Origin: Syntrophobacteraceae bacterium
Lineage (GTDB): Bacteria; Desulfobacterota; Syntrophobacteria; Syntrophobacterales; Syntrophobacteraceae
Reading direction: 5' to 3'
DNA length: 42,311 nt
Assembly (NCBI GenBank): GCA_018053185.1
Contig: JAGPLX010000022.1
Coordinates: 1-42,311 of the forward strand
The translations under genes and the position numbers were made by a program. Below, piece after piece: positions 27,150-34,958 of this stretch. The notes under the pieces were generated by a model, which was not told the origin of the DNA, ran no database searches, and worked only from the letters and a program-made list of their open reading frames with translations. Each line of letters begins with the position of its first letter. Position 1 is the stretch's first letter.

Positions 27150-28487
27150 TCACCGAGGGTTGGGTTCCCCCTTCAAGGAATGAGAGTAGGCATCCACGAT
27201 TCTCACGGGAACCACACGACCGACCCACTGCTCCGGCCCCTCGAAATTCACCACCCGGTTTTGAGGGGTCCGGCCGGTGAGCTGACCGTTGGAGGCCTTG
27301 CTCTCTCCCTCCACCAGAACATCCCGGACACGTCCGATCTCCGCCTGGTTCTTTTGCAGGGTAATTCGAGCTTGGAGCTCCTGTAATTCGATGAGGCGAC
27401 GCGACTTGGTCGTCGAATCCACTTTGTTTCCAAATTCCCCGGCCGCCGTGAAGGGTCGGTCGGAATAGCGAAAGGAAAACAGCGAGTCGAATTGAACCCG
27501 TTCCAAAAGATCGAGAGTCGCCTTGAAATCCGCCTCGGTTTCACCGGGAAATCCGACAATGACATCCGAAGACAAAGCGATTTCGGGGCATAATTCCCGC
27601 AGCCGATCGATCTTGCGGACATACTGCGCCGCCGTGTAGCGGCGGTTCATGGCACCAAGGATCCGATCCGATCCGCTTTGCACCGGCAGATGAAGATGCG
27701 GACAAAGAGCGGGCAACTCGGTAAAAGCTCTCATGAGGGGTTCCGTCAGATCCTTGGGATGAGAAGTCGTGAAACGAATTCTGGAAACGCCTGTGCACTC
27801 CTGGAGCCGGCCCAGGAGCTCGACAAAGGAAATCTCCTCGGGCAAGCCTCGACCATAGGAGTTCACGTTCTGCCCAAGAAGCAGTACCTCCCGAACTCCC
27901 GTACCCACTGCCGCGCGAACCTCCGAAAGCACCCTCTCCGGTCGGCGACTCCGTTCCCTTCCCCGCACGTAGGGGACGATACAGTAGGCACAAAAATTGT
28001 CACATCCCTGCATGACGGTAACGGGGGCTGTCACCGAACCCGCAGGGACCGATGCCGGGCACTCAACCTGCTCCTCCGGGTCCTCCTCTTCGGGAAGATA
28101 AGCCAGTCTTCGTCCCGTTTCCCGGATCGTTTCCAGGAGGTCCCCTGCGTTGCCGATGGCCCGCGTTCCCAACACCAAGTCCAAGTACTCGAATCGCTCC
28201 AGTAACCGTTCTCCGAGCTGCTGGGCCAAACACCCCCCCACCACGATCTTGAGATCCGGGTTGCGGACTTTCAGTCGACGCAAACGGCCCAAAAACGAGA
28301 AAAGCTTCTGTTCCGGTTTTTCACGGACGGAACATGTGTTCAAGAAGATGAGGTCGGCATCCTCGATGCAGGTCGTGGACCGATACCCCCTCGTCTTCAA
28401 CAGCCGTTGCAGGCGCAGGGAGTCGTACTCATTCATCCGGCAGCCGAAGGTGTGAACATAGAGGCTTCTAGGAATTGTCTCGGCCAT
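27150..28487 (-). CDS. miaB: tRNA-2-methylthio-N6-dimethylallyladenosine synthase MiaB
   Basis: MiaB is a radical-SAM methylthiotransferase that modifies i6A37 of tRNAs reading U-starting codons. The 445-residue protein has the N-terminal methylthiotransferase domain with its three auxiliary-cluster Cys (C16 in TFGCRMNEYDS, C52 in NTCSVREKPEQK, C86 in GGCLAQQ), the radical-SAM motif CDNFCAYC, and a C-terminal TRAM domain (VLVEGESKASNGQLTGRT). NTCSVREKPEQK distinguishes MiaB from RimO. It follows the cyclic-nucleotide-binding gene by 12 bases and is probably co-transcribed with it. Confidence 0.94.
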   Translation of the reverse strand: MAETIPRSLYVHTFGCRMNEYDSLRLQRLLKTRGYRSTTCIEDADLIFLNTCSVREKPEQKLFSFLGRLRRLKVRNPDLKIVVGGCLAQQLGERLLERFEYLDLVLGTRAIGNAGDLLETIRETGRRLAYLPEEEDPEEQVECPASVPAGSVTAPVTVMQGCDNFCAYCIVPYVRGRERSRRPERVLSEVRAAVGTGVREVLLLGQNVNSYGRGLPEEISFVELLGRLQECTGVSRIRFTTSHPKDLTEPLMRAFTELPALCPHLHLPVQSGSDRILGAMNRRYTAAQYVRKIDRLRELCPEIALSSDVIVGFPGETEADFKATLDLLERVQFDSLFSFRYSDRPFTAAGEFGNKVDSTTKSRRLIELQELQARITLQKNQAEIGRVRDVLVEGESKASNGQLTGRTPQNRVVNFEGPEQWVGRVVPVRIVDAYSHSLKGEPNPR

Positions 28488-28499
28488 GGAGCGGCTGGG

Positions 28500-29255
28500 T
28501 CATCCTTTTCCTGTGGTGGGCTCAACCGTGGATGATTCTTCCCTCACCTCCCCCAGGAGTGCGCGAATCATGAGGGAAGCCTTGTCGGGATAGTACCACG
28601 CAATTCCATCCAGGTCCTCGTGCGTGTAACTCTCCAGGACGCTCTCTCCAACACTCGTTACCGTGAAGGGATAGGGACGACCCATCAATCCGGCCATTTC
28701 ACCAATGAATTCCCCCGGCTTGTGGATTCGTCCCACTTCGTTGCCTCGGACCAGTACCCTCAGTCCGCCCTGAGTGGACACCAGGCGGAAGAATTCTTTC
28801 CCCACTGTGCCTTCCTGCAGGACCGTCTCACCGTCCTTGAAAAACCTCAGGCGGTATTCCTCGAGGGAAAAGGGATCCGGCTCCCCCGTGAGGTTGTAAC
28901 CGGTCTGGTTGAGCTGCCGCAGTACCGATGTCAGGATCCTCTGCACCATCCGGGGGTTCTTTCGGATGAAGTGGTCCAGGGCCTCGGGCCCGTAAACGGC
29001 GATGCGAGAGGTTTCCACCGAGCTGGCCGTATAGCTCGAAGGCATCTTCAGCACGAGAGTATCCAGTCCGAATACATCCTGGTCCTGCAAAACCCGGATG
29101 GTTCTTCCCTGCCGGCTGATGCGCACTTTGCCCCTGAGGATGACGAAGAAGCACGGCGTGGTCTCCCCCTCCTTGAGGATCTCATCTCCATGGCCAAAGA
29201 CATGGATTTCGATTGCCTGCGCCGGATTCTTCGGCGCTTGGTCCTCCAACGCCAC
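28500..29255 (-). CDS. Protein with two cyclic-nucleotide-binding (cNMP) domains
   Basis: The 251-residue protein consists of two CRP-like ligand-binding domains, about 15-105 (FGHGDEILKEGETTPCFFVILRGKVRISRQG) and about 130-220 (FFKDGETVLQEGTVGKEFFRLVSTQGGLRVLV...KPGEFIGEMAGLMG). There is no helix-turn-helix after either, so it is not a classical Crp/Fnr regulator, and no kinase, channel or nucleotidyltransferase domain is attached. The second domain retains GEFIGEMA, similar to the phosphate-binding cassette, but the usual Arg is not obvious. The start is GTG at 29255, preceded by GAGGGGG. It lies 12 bases upstream of miaB on the same strand. Function is unknown. Confidence 0.8.
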   Translation of the reverse strand: MALEDQAPKNPAQAIEIHVFGHGDEILKEGETTPCFFVILRGKVRISRQGRTIRVLQDQDVFGLDTLVLKMPSSYTASSVETSRIAVYGPEALDHFIRKNPRMVQRILTSVLRQLNQTGYNLTGEPDPFSLEEYRLRFFKDGETVLQEGTVGKEFFRLVSTQGGLRVLVRGNEVGRIHKPGEFIGEMAGLMGRPYPFTVTSVGESVLESYTHEDLDGIAWYYPDKASLMIRALLGEVREESSTVEPTTGKG

Positions 29256-29695
29256 CAGGCCCCCTCGTGCATCTAAGCGGATGACGGTTTGCCCGTCCGA
29301 TGGTACCCCACAGGGTTACGGACCCTTCGGACCGGAAGGCCCGAGGGTCTCCGGATCGCTAACCTCTTATTTACAGGGGATAAATCCAAGATTTCCTTCC
29401 TTCTTAGCCAATTTCCCCCCGGTTTGCAACCAAATAACAGGAACAGAGCGGCTTGGCAAGCCTCTGCGCCATGACCCTTTCATTTCACAGTACTCCCTCA
29501 AGGCCCGGCCTTCCCATGCGGTTCGCTCCTCCAGGTTCCAATACACGCTCTCCCCCTCGATTTTTAGGAGAAGGTCGAGCATAATAGGGCATATAATCAT
29601 CGAAACGCGTGATACGGCATATCGGTTCATGGCGGTCCGGCACGGTCGCCGCGTGGGACGAGAGGGATGAATCCCCATAGAAAACGAGGAAGCCC
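29256..29695. other. 440-base gap before the MgtC gene; one weak small reading frame
   Basis: This gap separates divergent transcription units (cNMP protein on minus, MgtC on plus). The minus strand contains a reading frame from an ATG at 29630 down to 29367 (about 87 residues, including LLLKIEGESVYWNLEERTAWEG and EYCEMKGSWRRGLP) whose composition looks protein-like, but no ribosome site is present and I recognise no family. Apart from that, nothing clear is seen. Confidence 0.35.
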
Positions 29696-30406
29696 ATGAT
29701 ATCGGATTGGCACGACACATGGTTGTGGGTGATCAAGCTGTCTGTTGCCGCCGTCCTCGGCGGTGCGGTTGGGTTCGAAAGAGAATCTCACGGGCAATCG
29801 GCGGGTTTGAGGACAAACGTCCTGGTTTCTGTTGGATCGTGCTTGTTGATGATGCTCTCCCTGCACATGGCGGCACTCTTCTCGGATGTGGATGCCACGT
29901 CCTCCGTTCGTCTCGATCCAGGAAGAATCGCCTCATACGCCGTAGCAGGAATGGGATTCCTCGGGGCAGGGGCCATCATCAAGGGAAAGGGGACCGTGAG
30001 AGGCCTCACCACCGCCGCCGGTCTATGGATGGTCACGGGAGTCGGCCTTGCCGTCGGCGCCGGCTATCTCCTGCCCGCCATATTCACCGCCACCATCAGC
30101 CTTTTGATTCTCTACAATCTGCGACATCTGAAAGCCTTCGTCCGACATGATATTTACACCGTTCTCACCCTGACGTGTCAGGAATGCGAGGCTTCACTCC
30201 CCTGCGTCAGGGAAGTCCTGGGGACCTACCGCGGCCTGGAAGTTCGCTTTATCAACTACGAGTACGATATGGTCTCCCAGACCAAGACATTTCGGCTGCG
30301 TCTGTGCAGCAAGGAAGATATCCCGTGCGGGCAAATCGTGGAGAGGCTCTCCGACCGAGTCCCCGGATTGAAGTACGTCGCATGGGAAGAGAGCGACGTG
30401 CCGTGA
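29696..30406 (+). CDS. MgtC/SapB family membrane protein
   Basis: The 236-residue inner-membrane protein has the MgtC/SapB domain at its N-terminus: LSVAAVLGGAVGFERESHGQSAGLRTNVLVSVGSCLLMM, RIASYAVAGMGFLGAGAIIKGKGTVRGLTTAAGLWMV, and four to five hydrophobic segments to about residue 140. The C-terminal 90 residues are soluble and ACT-like (YTVLTLTCQECEASLPCVREVL), with four Cys. Family members are linked to magnesium limitation, acid survival or regulation of F-ATP synthase; which role applies here cannot be told. The ATG at 29696 follows GAGGAAGCCC. Confidence 0.9.
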   Translation: MISDWHDTWLWVIKLSVAAVLGGAVGFERESHGQSAGLRTNVLVSVGSCLLMMLSLHMAALFSDVDATSSVRLDPGRIASYAVAGMGFLGAGAIIKGKGTVRGLTTAAGLWMVTGVGLAVGAGYLLPAIFTATISLLILYNLRHLKAFVRHDIYTVLTLTCQECEASLPCVREVLGTYRGLEVRFINYEYDMVSQTKTFRLRLCSKEDIPCGQIVERLSDRVPGLKYVAWEESDVP

Positions 30407-30505
30407 ATTTTACTCGAGGCGCCTCCAACGGGTTCCGCCCGCTCAGGGAATCCAACCTGCGGAACGGGTCCCTGACTCCGCTCATGGAATCCCCGGACAC
30501 CCGAC

Positions 30506-30769
30506 TCATGGGGCAGGGACGACAGATGGCGAAGGATCGAGGGAGCTGACGGACCTCAGGTGGAGTTGCTCCTTTTCGGCCTGGAGAATGGCTTCCACTT
30601 CCTCTTCGCAGCCTGGGGAGATGTTGAGCCGCACCCAACCGAGTTTGGGATCGATTGTCGAGACGACGGCCATCCCCGGATACGCTTCCAGGATAAACCG
30701 AAGGAAATGAATCTCTCGTGGTGCGATGAGGAAGTTGCGGACAAGGGTCTCCGTGGGAACGGTAGTCAC
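30506..30769 (-). CDS. DUF4911 domain protein
   Basis: This 87-residue protein of unknown function fits the small DUF4911 family found in former Deltaproteobacteria: RNFLIAPREIHFLRFILEAYPGMAVVSTIDPKLGWVRLNISPGCEEEVEAIL. The fold looks like a small alpha/beta domain without membrane segments. The start is GTG at 30769, preceded by AGGAG at a good distance. It converges with MgtC and is divergent from the exported FlgT-like protein. Confidence 0.75.
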   Translation of the reverse strand: MTTVPTETLVRNFLIAPREIHFLRFILEAYPGMAVVSTIDPKLGWVRLNISPGCEEEVEAILQAEKEQLHLRSVSSLDPSPSVVPAP

Positions 30770-30866
30770 CGATTTCTCCTTTTGTTTCCAACATGTCTAT
30801 GATACCAAGTACCACTTGGCGAAAGGAAGCCGATCATTTCCACCGAGTTCCGGAGGAACCCCGTCA

Positions 30867-32309
30867 ATGTCGATGCGTCCCCAGTGGCAGAGGAGGATTC
30901 TTTGTTGCGCGATTTTCCTGGCCGCGGTTGCTACGGCCCCAGCCTGGAGCGCCCAGGAGCCGGCCCAGGGAAAAACAGCCCTCTTTTTCAGCCAGGGACA
31001 AGCCATTTATCATCCACAAGATCGCGCCAGAAGCCAGCAGGACGCCATCCAGGATTTTTTGCTCCAGGCGGTGACCCAGGCCCTGGGAAACCTCCTCTCC
31101 TCGTCTCAAATGGGAAGCCGGTTTGGACCCGTTCAGGAAAAAATCCTCAAGCACCCGGAGCGGTATGTCGTGACCTATCAACTCTTCTCGGAATCCCCTG
31201 CCGGCGGCCTCTACCGGGTTACGGGTCAGGTTACCGTAGCCATGGATAACCTGAGAAGAGACCTCATGCAGATGGGCCTTGGCGCAGGCTCGTATGGAGA
31301 ACGTCAGGAGCCGGCTTCACTCCCCGACCAACCATCGAGAACCGCTTCGACGAGCGAAACCGTGAGGAACTCCGGAGAGCCGAGGCAGGCCACCCGGGGA
31401 ATCGTCCCCTCCGGTCAGGAGCTGTACTGGGCGGTGGCAGAGAGTTGGGGCGAGGATTGGCACATTCCCAAAGGACCGCGAGACCCCAGGGGTCTCTTTG
31501 CATCCAGCGTCCTGCAGGAATGTCGAGATTACACGTGGTCCGTACGTCTGCCGGAGGCGGGAGCATTGACCCCGGACGTCCGGGGCAATGTTCCCCTAAA
31601 CTCCGTGCTGGCACAAGCCGGAAGACTCGGGCTTGCCAGGGCCGTGGTAGGCACCGTCGCACTTAGAAAGAGCGGGAATCAGAACCCGCGGATCGAAGCG
31701 GCGCTCAGGGTCGTGGATGTTCCCTCGGGGAGGGTCCAGGGTGAGATCCGAAAACAATGGACCCTCCACGGCGACTCGATACAGGAAGGCGCCCTGGAAC
31801 TGGCTTCCCTGATCATTCCCCAGCTCGATCAGTTCATGGGGGAATTCGGGAAAAGGACTCCCGCTGCGGATCGCCGCTTTATCGAACCGCAGCCTGCCTC
31901 CCCCTCCGCACCCCCGGTCACGGAGCCGTCGCCCTCGGAAACAATGGGCAGACAGGCGCCGTCCCAAGCGCCTCCCATTCCCCAAGAGGCCCCGCCATCG
32001 ACTCCTTCCCCCCCGCAGCCCCCACCCACCATTCGTGGAAGCGGGGAGATCACACTGGCCATCAAGGCACCACATTCCTATGCCCACTGGGAGGAGCTCG
32101 AAAAATATCTTCGAGAGCACTGCAAATCCGCTCGGGTCATCAGCGTGACCATGGGTCCCGACGGAACCAGGGTCCGGATGGATGGGGTGGATGGACGATT
32201 TCTCGAAACTTTGGGCGAAACTCGCCTCAAGGACGATCTGACCGTTCGTGTGGAGGGATACTCCCCCGATTCCCGCACTCTCACCATTTCATTCAGTCAT
32301 TCCGAATGA
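30867..32309 (+). CDS. Exported Pro-rich protein with FlgT/DUF2066-like domain
   Basis: The 480-residue protein begins with a signal peptide (ILCCAIFLAAVATAPAWSA). The next 100 residues (DRARSQQDAIQDFLLQAVTQAL, ILKHPERYVVTYQLF, YRVTGQVTVAMDNLRRDL) have the pattern of FlgT N-terminal and DUF2066 domains, which act in the periplasm. A middle part (about 185-340) resembles FlgO/TolB-like modules (AVVGTVALRKSGNQNPRIEAALRVVDVPSG). A Pro/Ser-rich linker (about 345-395) leads to a C-terminal alpha/beta domain (HSYAHWEELEKYLREHCKSARVISVTM) that again resembles the N-terminal type. No flagellar genes are nearby, so the job may be envelope-related. GGAGGA lies upstream of the ATG. The next gene starts 16 bases later. 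Confidence 0.7.
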   Translation: MSMRPQWQRRILCCAIFLAAVATAPAWSAQEPAQGKTALFFSQGQAIYHPQDRARSQQDAIQDFLLQAVTQALGNLLSSSQMGSRFGPVQEKILKHPERYVVTYQLFSESPAGGLYRVTGQVTVAMDNLRRDLMQMGLGAGSYGERQEPASLPDQPSRTASTSETVRNSGEPRQATRGIVPSGQELYWAVAESWGEDWHIPKGPRDPRGLFASSVLQECRDYTWSVRLPEAGALTPDVRGNVPLNSVLAQAGRLGLARAVVGTVALRKSGNQNPRIEAALRVVDVPSGRVQGEIRKQWTLHGDSIQEGALELASLIIPQLDQFMGEFGKRTPAADRRFIEPQPASPSAPPVTEPSPSETMGRQAPSQAPPIPQEAPPSTPSPPQPPPTIRGSGEITLAIKAPHSYAHWEELEKYLREHCKSARVISVTMGPDGTRVRMDGVDGRFLETLGETRLKDDLTVRVEGYSPDSRTLTISFSHSE

Positions 32310-32325
32310 GAGAGGGACCGGAGGG

Positions 32326-32880
32326 ATGAATATTCCAAATTGCTTGACCATTCTCCGCATTCTGCTTACTCCTCTTCTGGCGTGGTTGCTCCTGGAAAAA
32401 AAGCTCAAAGCCGCCCTCCTGGTCTTCTTCATTGCCGGGCTGACAGACGGGCTGGATGGTCTTATCGCCCGAGTCTTCCGCCAAAAGACCAGGCTCGGTG
32501 CCTACCTGGATCCCCTGGCAGACAAGTTCCTCCTGGTCTCCACTTTCATCCTCCTCGGCATTCGGGACCTCGTTCCCGATTGGCTCGTGGTCATTGCGGT
32601 GAGCCGAGACATCCTGATCATTCTGGGAGTGCTGACCCTGATGTTTCACAACATCCCCCTGGAGATCCGGCCTTCCCTGTTAAGCAAAACCACGACCCTT
32701 TTTCAGCTTCTCACCCTCCTGGCCGCCATGGGTTCCTGGTTTTTGGTCTTGCCCCCGAACGGCTACCTGGCTCTTTATGCGATCACCGCACTCTTGTCGG
32801 TTCTCAGCGGAATTCATTATCTGTTTGTGGGGATTTCCCTGTTGAATAGCCATCGAAACCGGCTCCACAATCCTTCGTAG
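32326..32880 (+). CDS. CDP-alcohol phosphatidyltransferase (PgsA-like)
   Basis: The 184-residue inner-membrane protein has the CDP-alcohol phosphatidyltransferase motif DGLDGLIARVFRQKTRLGAYLDPLADK (DG-x2-AR-x8-G-x3-D-x3-D) and the N-terminal NIPNCLTILRILLTPLLAWLL typical of phosphatidylglycerophosphate synthase. Five to six hydrophobic segments are visible. The likely reaction is transfer of phosphatidate from CDP-diacylglycerol to glycerol 3-phosphate, but cardiolipin synthase-type relatives share the same motif. The start at 32326 lies just after GGAGGG; the AGAGGGA further upstream has better spacing. It is likely co-transcribed with the preceding exported protein. Confidence 0.87.
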   Translation: MNIPNCLTILRILLTPLLAWLLLEKKLKAALLVFFIAGLTDGLDGLIARVFRQKTRLGAYLDPLADKFLLVSTFILLGIRDLVPDWLVVIAVSRDILIILGVLTLMFHNIPLEIRPSLLSKTTTLFQLLTLLAAMGSWFLVLPPNGYLALYAITALLSVLSGIHYLFVGISLLNSHRNRLHNPS

Positions 32881-32967
32881 GACAGGGGCCATGGGGTCTT
32901 TGCCCTTGCTCTCGGACCAGGACTCTTGTGCCGGCAACCTGGTGTCAATGGTCATGAGGGAGGCTCG

Positions 32968-33747
32968 ATGGGTAGAAGGAAAAACATCACGTTGACCGTG
33001 CAAAAACGCCTTGTTGATCTGCTCTTGCCTCTTGCCGAGCATTCCACCGTCAAGGATGTGCGCATCGGGCTGGGATATTCCGCCGTCGAGCTCGATATGG
33101 GCTGTGCCGGCGTGGCATGGACTCCGAAAGACACCGCATCCTCATGCACTCACCTGGGGGCTGCCGGGACCCTTGCCGGCAGTCCGACCCGAGAGATTTT
33201 ACTCATGTTGGTCGATCCAACATCCACCCTGGCGAGGGCCGTGGGCCTCGCCACGGCGAATGCCCTTCTGGCGGCCTTGCCTGCGCCTGTTGGGAGCCGG
33301 GATGAGGTTATCGCCTCTCTGGACATTACCAAGAACGACAAGGTGGCGATGGTGGGGTATTTTGCGCCGGTAGTCGGCAAGCTGAAGAAGACCGGATGCC
33401 GCCTGGACATCGTGGAGATGAATCCGCGGCCGGGAGAAAGCACCCTCTCCCCGGAACAGGGAAAGGAGGTTTTGGCTTCCTGTACCATTGCCCTCATCAC
33501 GGGCACCACCTTGATCAACGGCACGTTCGACGAAGTGAACGAGGCCCTGGGGAATCCACGGGCCGCCGTCCTGCTTGGACCCTCATCCCCGCTTTGCGGC
33601 GAAATCTTTCGCGGAACGAAAATCACTCACACGGCCGGCTCCCGGGTGAAGGATGTCCAGGCCGTGTTGCGCATCGTGTCCGAGGGTGGCGGCACGATGC
33701 TGATGAAACCGCATCTTCGGTTTGAAACCGTAGGGATCCATCCATAA
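32968..33747 (+). CDS. DUF4213/DUF364 protein (putative heavy-metal-chelation family)
   Basis: The 259-residue protein combines a DUF4213-like N-terminus (about 10-110, VRIGLGYSAVELDMGCAGVAWTPKD, ARAVGLATANALLA) with a DUF364 Rossmann-like C-terminal part (about 115-255, DKVAMVGYFAPVVGKLKKTG, LDIVEMNPRPGE, ALITGTTLINGTFDEV, VLLGPSSPLCGEIF). The family is described as a putative metal-chelation or small-ligand-binding group; no reaction is established. The ATG at 32968 follows GAGGGAGGCTCG. The protein is soluble. No metal transport gene lies beside it, so the context gives no direct clue. Confidence 0.8.
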   Translation: MGRRKNITLTVQKRLVDLLLPLAEHSTVKDVRIGLGYSAVELDMGCAGVAWTPKDTASSCTHLGAAGTLAGSPTREILLMLVDPTSTLARAVGLATANALLAALPAPVGSRDEVIASLDITKNDKVAMVGYFAPVVGKLKKTGCRLDIVEMNPRPGESTLSPEQGKEVLASCTIALITGTTLINGTFDEVNEALGNPRAAVLLGPSSPLCGEIFRGTKITHTAGSRVKDVQAVLRIVSEGGGTMLMKPHLRFETVGIHP

Positions 33748-33805
33748 TTTGTGTCGAAGTATAAGCTTAATTGTCCGCCCGTCATCTCATTCCATCGGAG
33801 GGGTT

Positions 33806-33821
33806 GCCCGGGGTTCCGGGC
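33806..33821 (+). other. GC-rich hairpin between the DUF364 gene and the redox protein
   Basis: GCCCGG and CCGGGC pair across a GGTT loop, with no T-run after it. It may slow or process the transcript between the two genes; it does not look like an intrinsic terminator. Confidence 0.3.
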
Positions 33822-33901
33822 CAAACCCGGGTCCGGCCGGAGCGAAACGACGGGCCTGAACGAAATCTCCCGGAAATGACGGCGAGGAATCGAGGAGTCT
33901 C

Positions 33902-34396
33902 ATGAGTACGAACGATATTACCCGTATCCGCGTAGGCCACTCGGATGTGAGCATCATCGGAATGCGGTCCCTCCTGGAAGAGATGGTGCAAACTCATGCC
34001 GAGCAAGACGATGAGGCTGTCGCTTCCTTCATGCTGGAAAGGCTGAAAGAGCGCAACTACATCCCGAACCAGGTCAGGGAGGAGTACGGCAGGGCCTTTG
34101 TGCGGGAATTCCGCAAATTTCTCGGCAAGGCCGTTCCCGAAGAGACAGCGGGGGGACTGGACATCAAGGTTTTGGGCATGGGCTGCGCCCAATGCGACAG
34201 CCTGGTGCAGATCCTCATGCAGCTGCTGACGGAACTGGAAATCCCCGCGAATCTCGAACATATCCGCGACATCCGGGAAATCGCCCGATACGGTGTTATG
34301 GGAGTTCCAGCCCTGATCATCAATGGAAAGGTCGTGGCCGTAGGTTCGGTACCGCCCAGGGACAAAATCAGGAAATGGCTCCTCGATGCAAGATGA
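33902..34396 (+). CDS. CxxC thioredoxin-fold redox protein with N-terminal helical extension
   Basis: Residues about 85-164 form a small thioredoxin-like domain of the MTH895 type: DIKVLGMGCAQCDSLVQILMQLL with redox-active C95 and C98, and GVMGVPALIINGKVVAVGSVPPRD with the cis-Pro. The N-terminal 80 residues (VGHSDVSIIGMRSLLEEM, LKERNYIPNQVREEYGRAFVREFRKFLG) are a separate helical module I cannot name; similar modules occur before such redox domains in sulfate reducers and relatives. The likely role is thiol-disulfide exchange in the cytoplasm. The ATG at 33902 follows GAGGAGTCTC. It precedes the tRNA-Val unit, which has its own promoter. Confidence 0.82.
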   Translation: MSTNDITRIRVGHSDVSIIGMRSLLEEMVQTHAEQDDEAVASFMLERLKERNYIPNQVREEYGRAFVREFRKFLGKAVPEETAGGLDIKVLGMGCAQCDSLVQILMQLLTELEIPANLEHIRDIREIARYGVMGVPALIINGKVVAVGSVPPRDKIRKWLLDAR

Positions 34397-34525
34397 TCAG
34401 GCCAACCCTTCCGCCGTCTTTGGTGCGGGACGAAGGAAGTCCCATGAACTTTTTCCCTGAACAGATCCTCCCTCCTGCGGCTCTGTACAGCCTTCCTTCA
34501 AATCCCCAACCTTCCGGCATTTCTC

Positions 34526-34554
34526 TTGACACGGCCTGTCAAGACCGTTATAGA
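34526..34554 (+). promoter_or_regulatory. Sigma70 promoter of tRNA-Val
   Basis: TTGACA (perfect -35) and TATAGA (5 of 6 -10) are separated by 17 bases, the ideal spacing. Transcription would start about 10 bases before the mature tRNA. The -35 lies inside a perfect inverted repeat, CTTGACA-CGGCC-TGTCAAG at 34525-34543. Confidence 0.8.
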
Positions 34555-34571
34555 GTCACCAAAAAGCGTGT

Positions 34572-34646
34572 AGGCACGTAGCTCAGTGGGAGAGCGCTAC
34601 CTTGACGCGGTAGAAGTCGGCGGTTCGAAACCGCCCGTGCCTACCA
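34572..34646 (+). tRNA. tRNA-Val (anticodon GAC), CCA encoded
   Basis: All arms fold: acceptor AGGCACG/CGTGCCT, D stem GCTC/GAGC, anticodon stem CTACC/GGTAG with loop TTGACGC (anticodon GAC at 34604-34606), T stem GGCGG/CCGCC with loop TTCGAAA, discriminator A and an encoded CCA. It reads GUC and GUU valine codons. Confidence 0.96.
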
Positions 34647-34782
34647 GTTTTGCGCCCGGTTCGGCATCCAGGGAAAATGAAGCTTGAATGAAAATCCGAG
34701 CAAGACCCCAGTGGGGTTGAATTGACCTGAAAAGCAGCAGGAAGAAGAGTTTTTCAAACAGAGCAAGATCTCTCTGATTCAG

Positions 34783-34818
34783 GCATCTTCCCACTCTGTG
34801 AGGCAGGTGCTTTTTTTT
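34783..34818 (+). terminator. Intrinsic terminator between tRNA-Val and thrS
   Basis: GCATCTTCCCAC pairs with GTGAGGCAGGTGC (one mismatch, one bulge, one G-T pair) around a TCT loop, followed directly by eight T residues. It lies about 137 bases after the tRNA, so the transcript has a long trailer. An upstream CAGAG (34759-34763) could pair with CTCTG in the loop region, giving an alternative fold. Confidence 0.7.
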
Positions 34819-34958
34819 CTCCCTTCCGGCACGGATACAACGGGTGTGAATGCGCGATTCCACACAAAAGGCGTTGGGGCGACAAGGGCAGACAGCTCCG
34901 CCGGTAACGCCGTCCGCGGGAATGGGTGACGAGGACTCAACGCGGGTTTCAGGGTGAG

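Noticed and set aside
34647-34958. T-box riboswitch before thrS
   Set aside because: The conserved T-box sequence (TGGNACCGCG) and the stem I hallmarks are absent.
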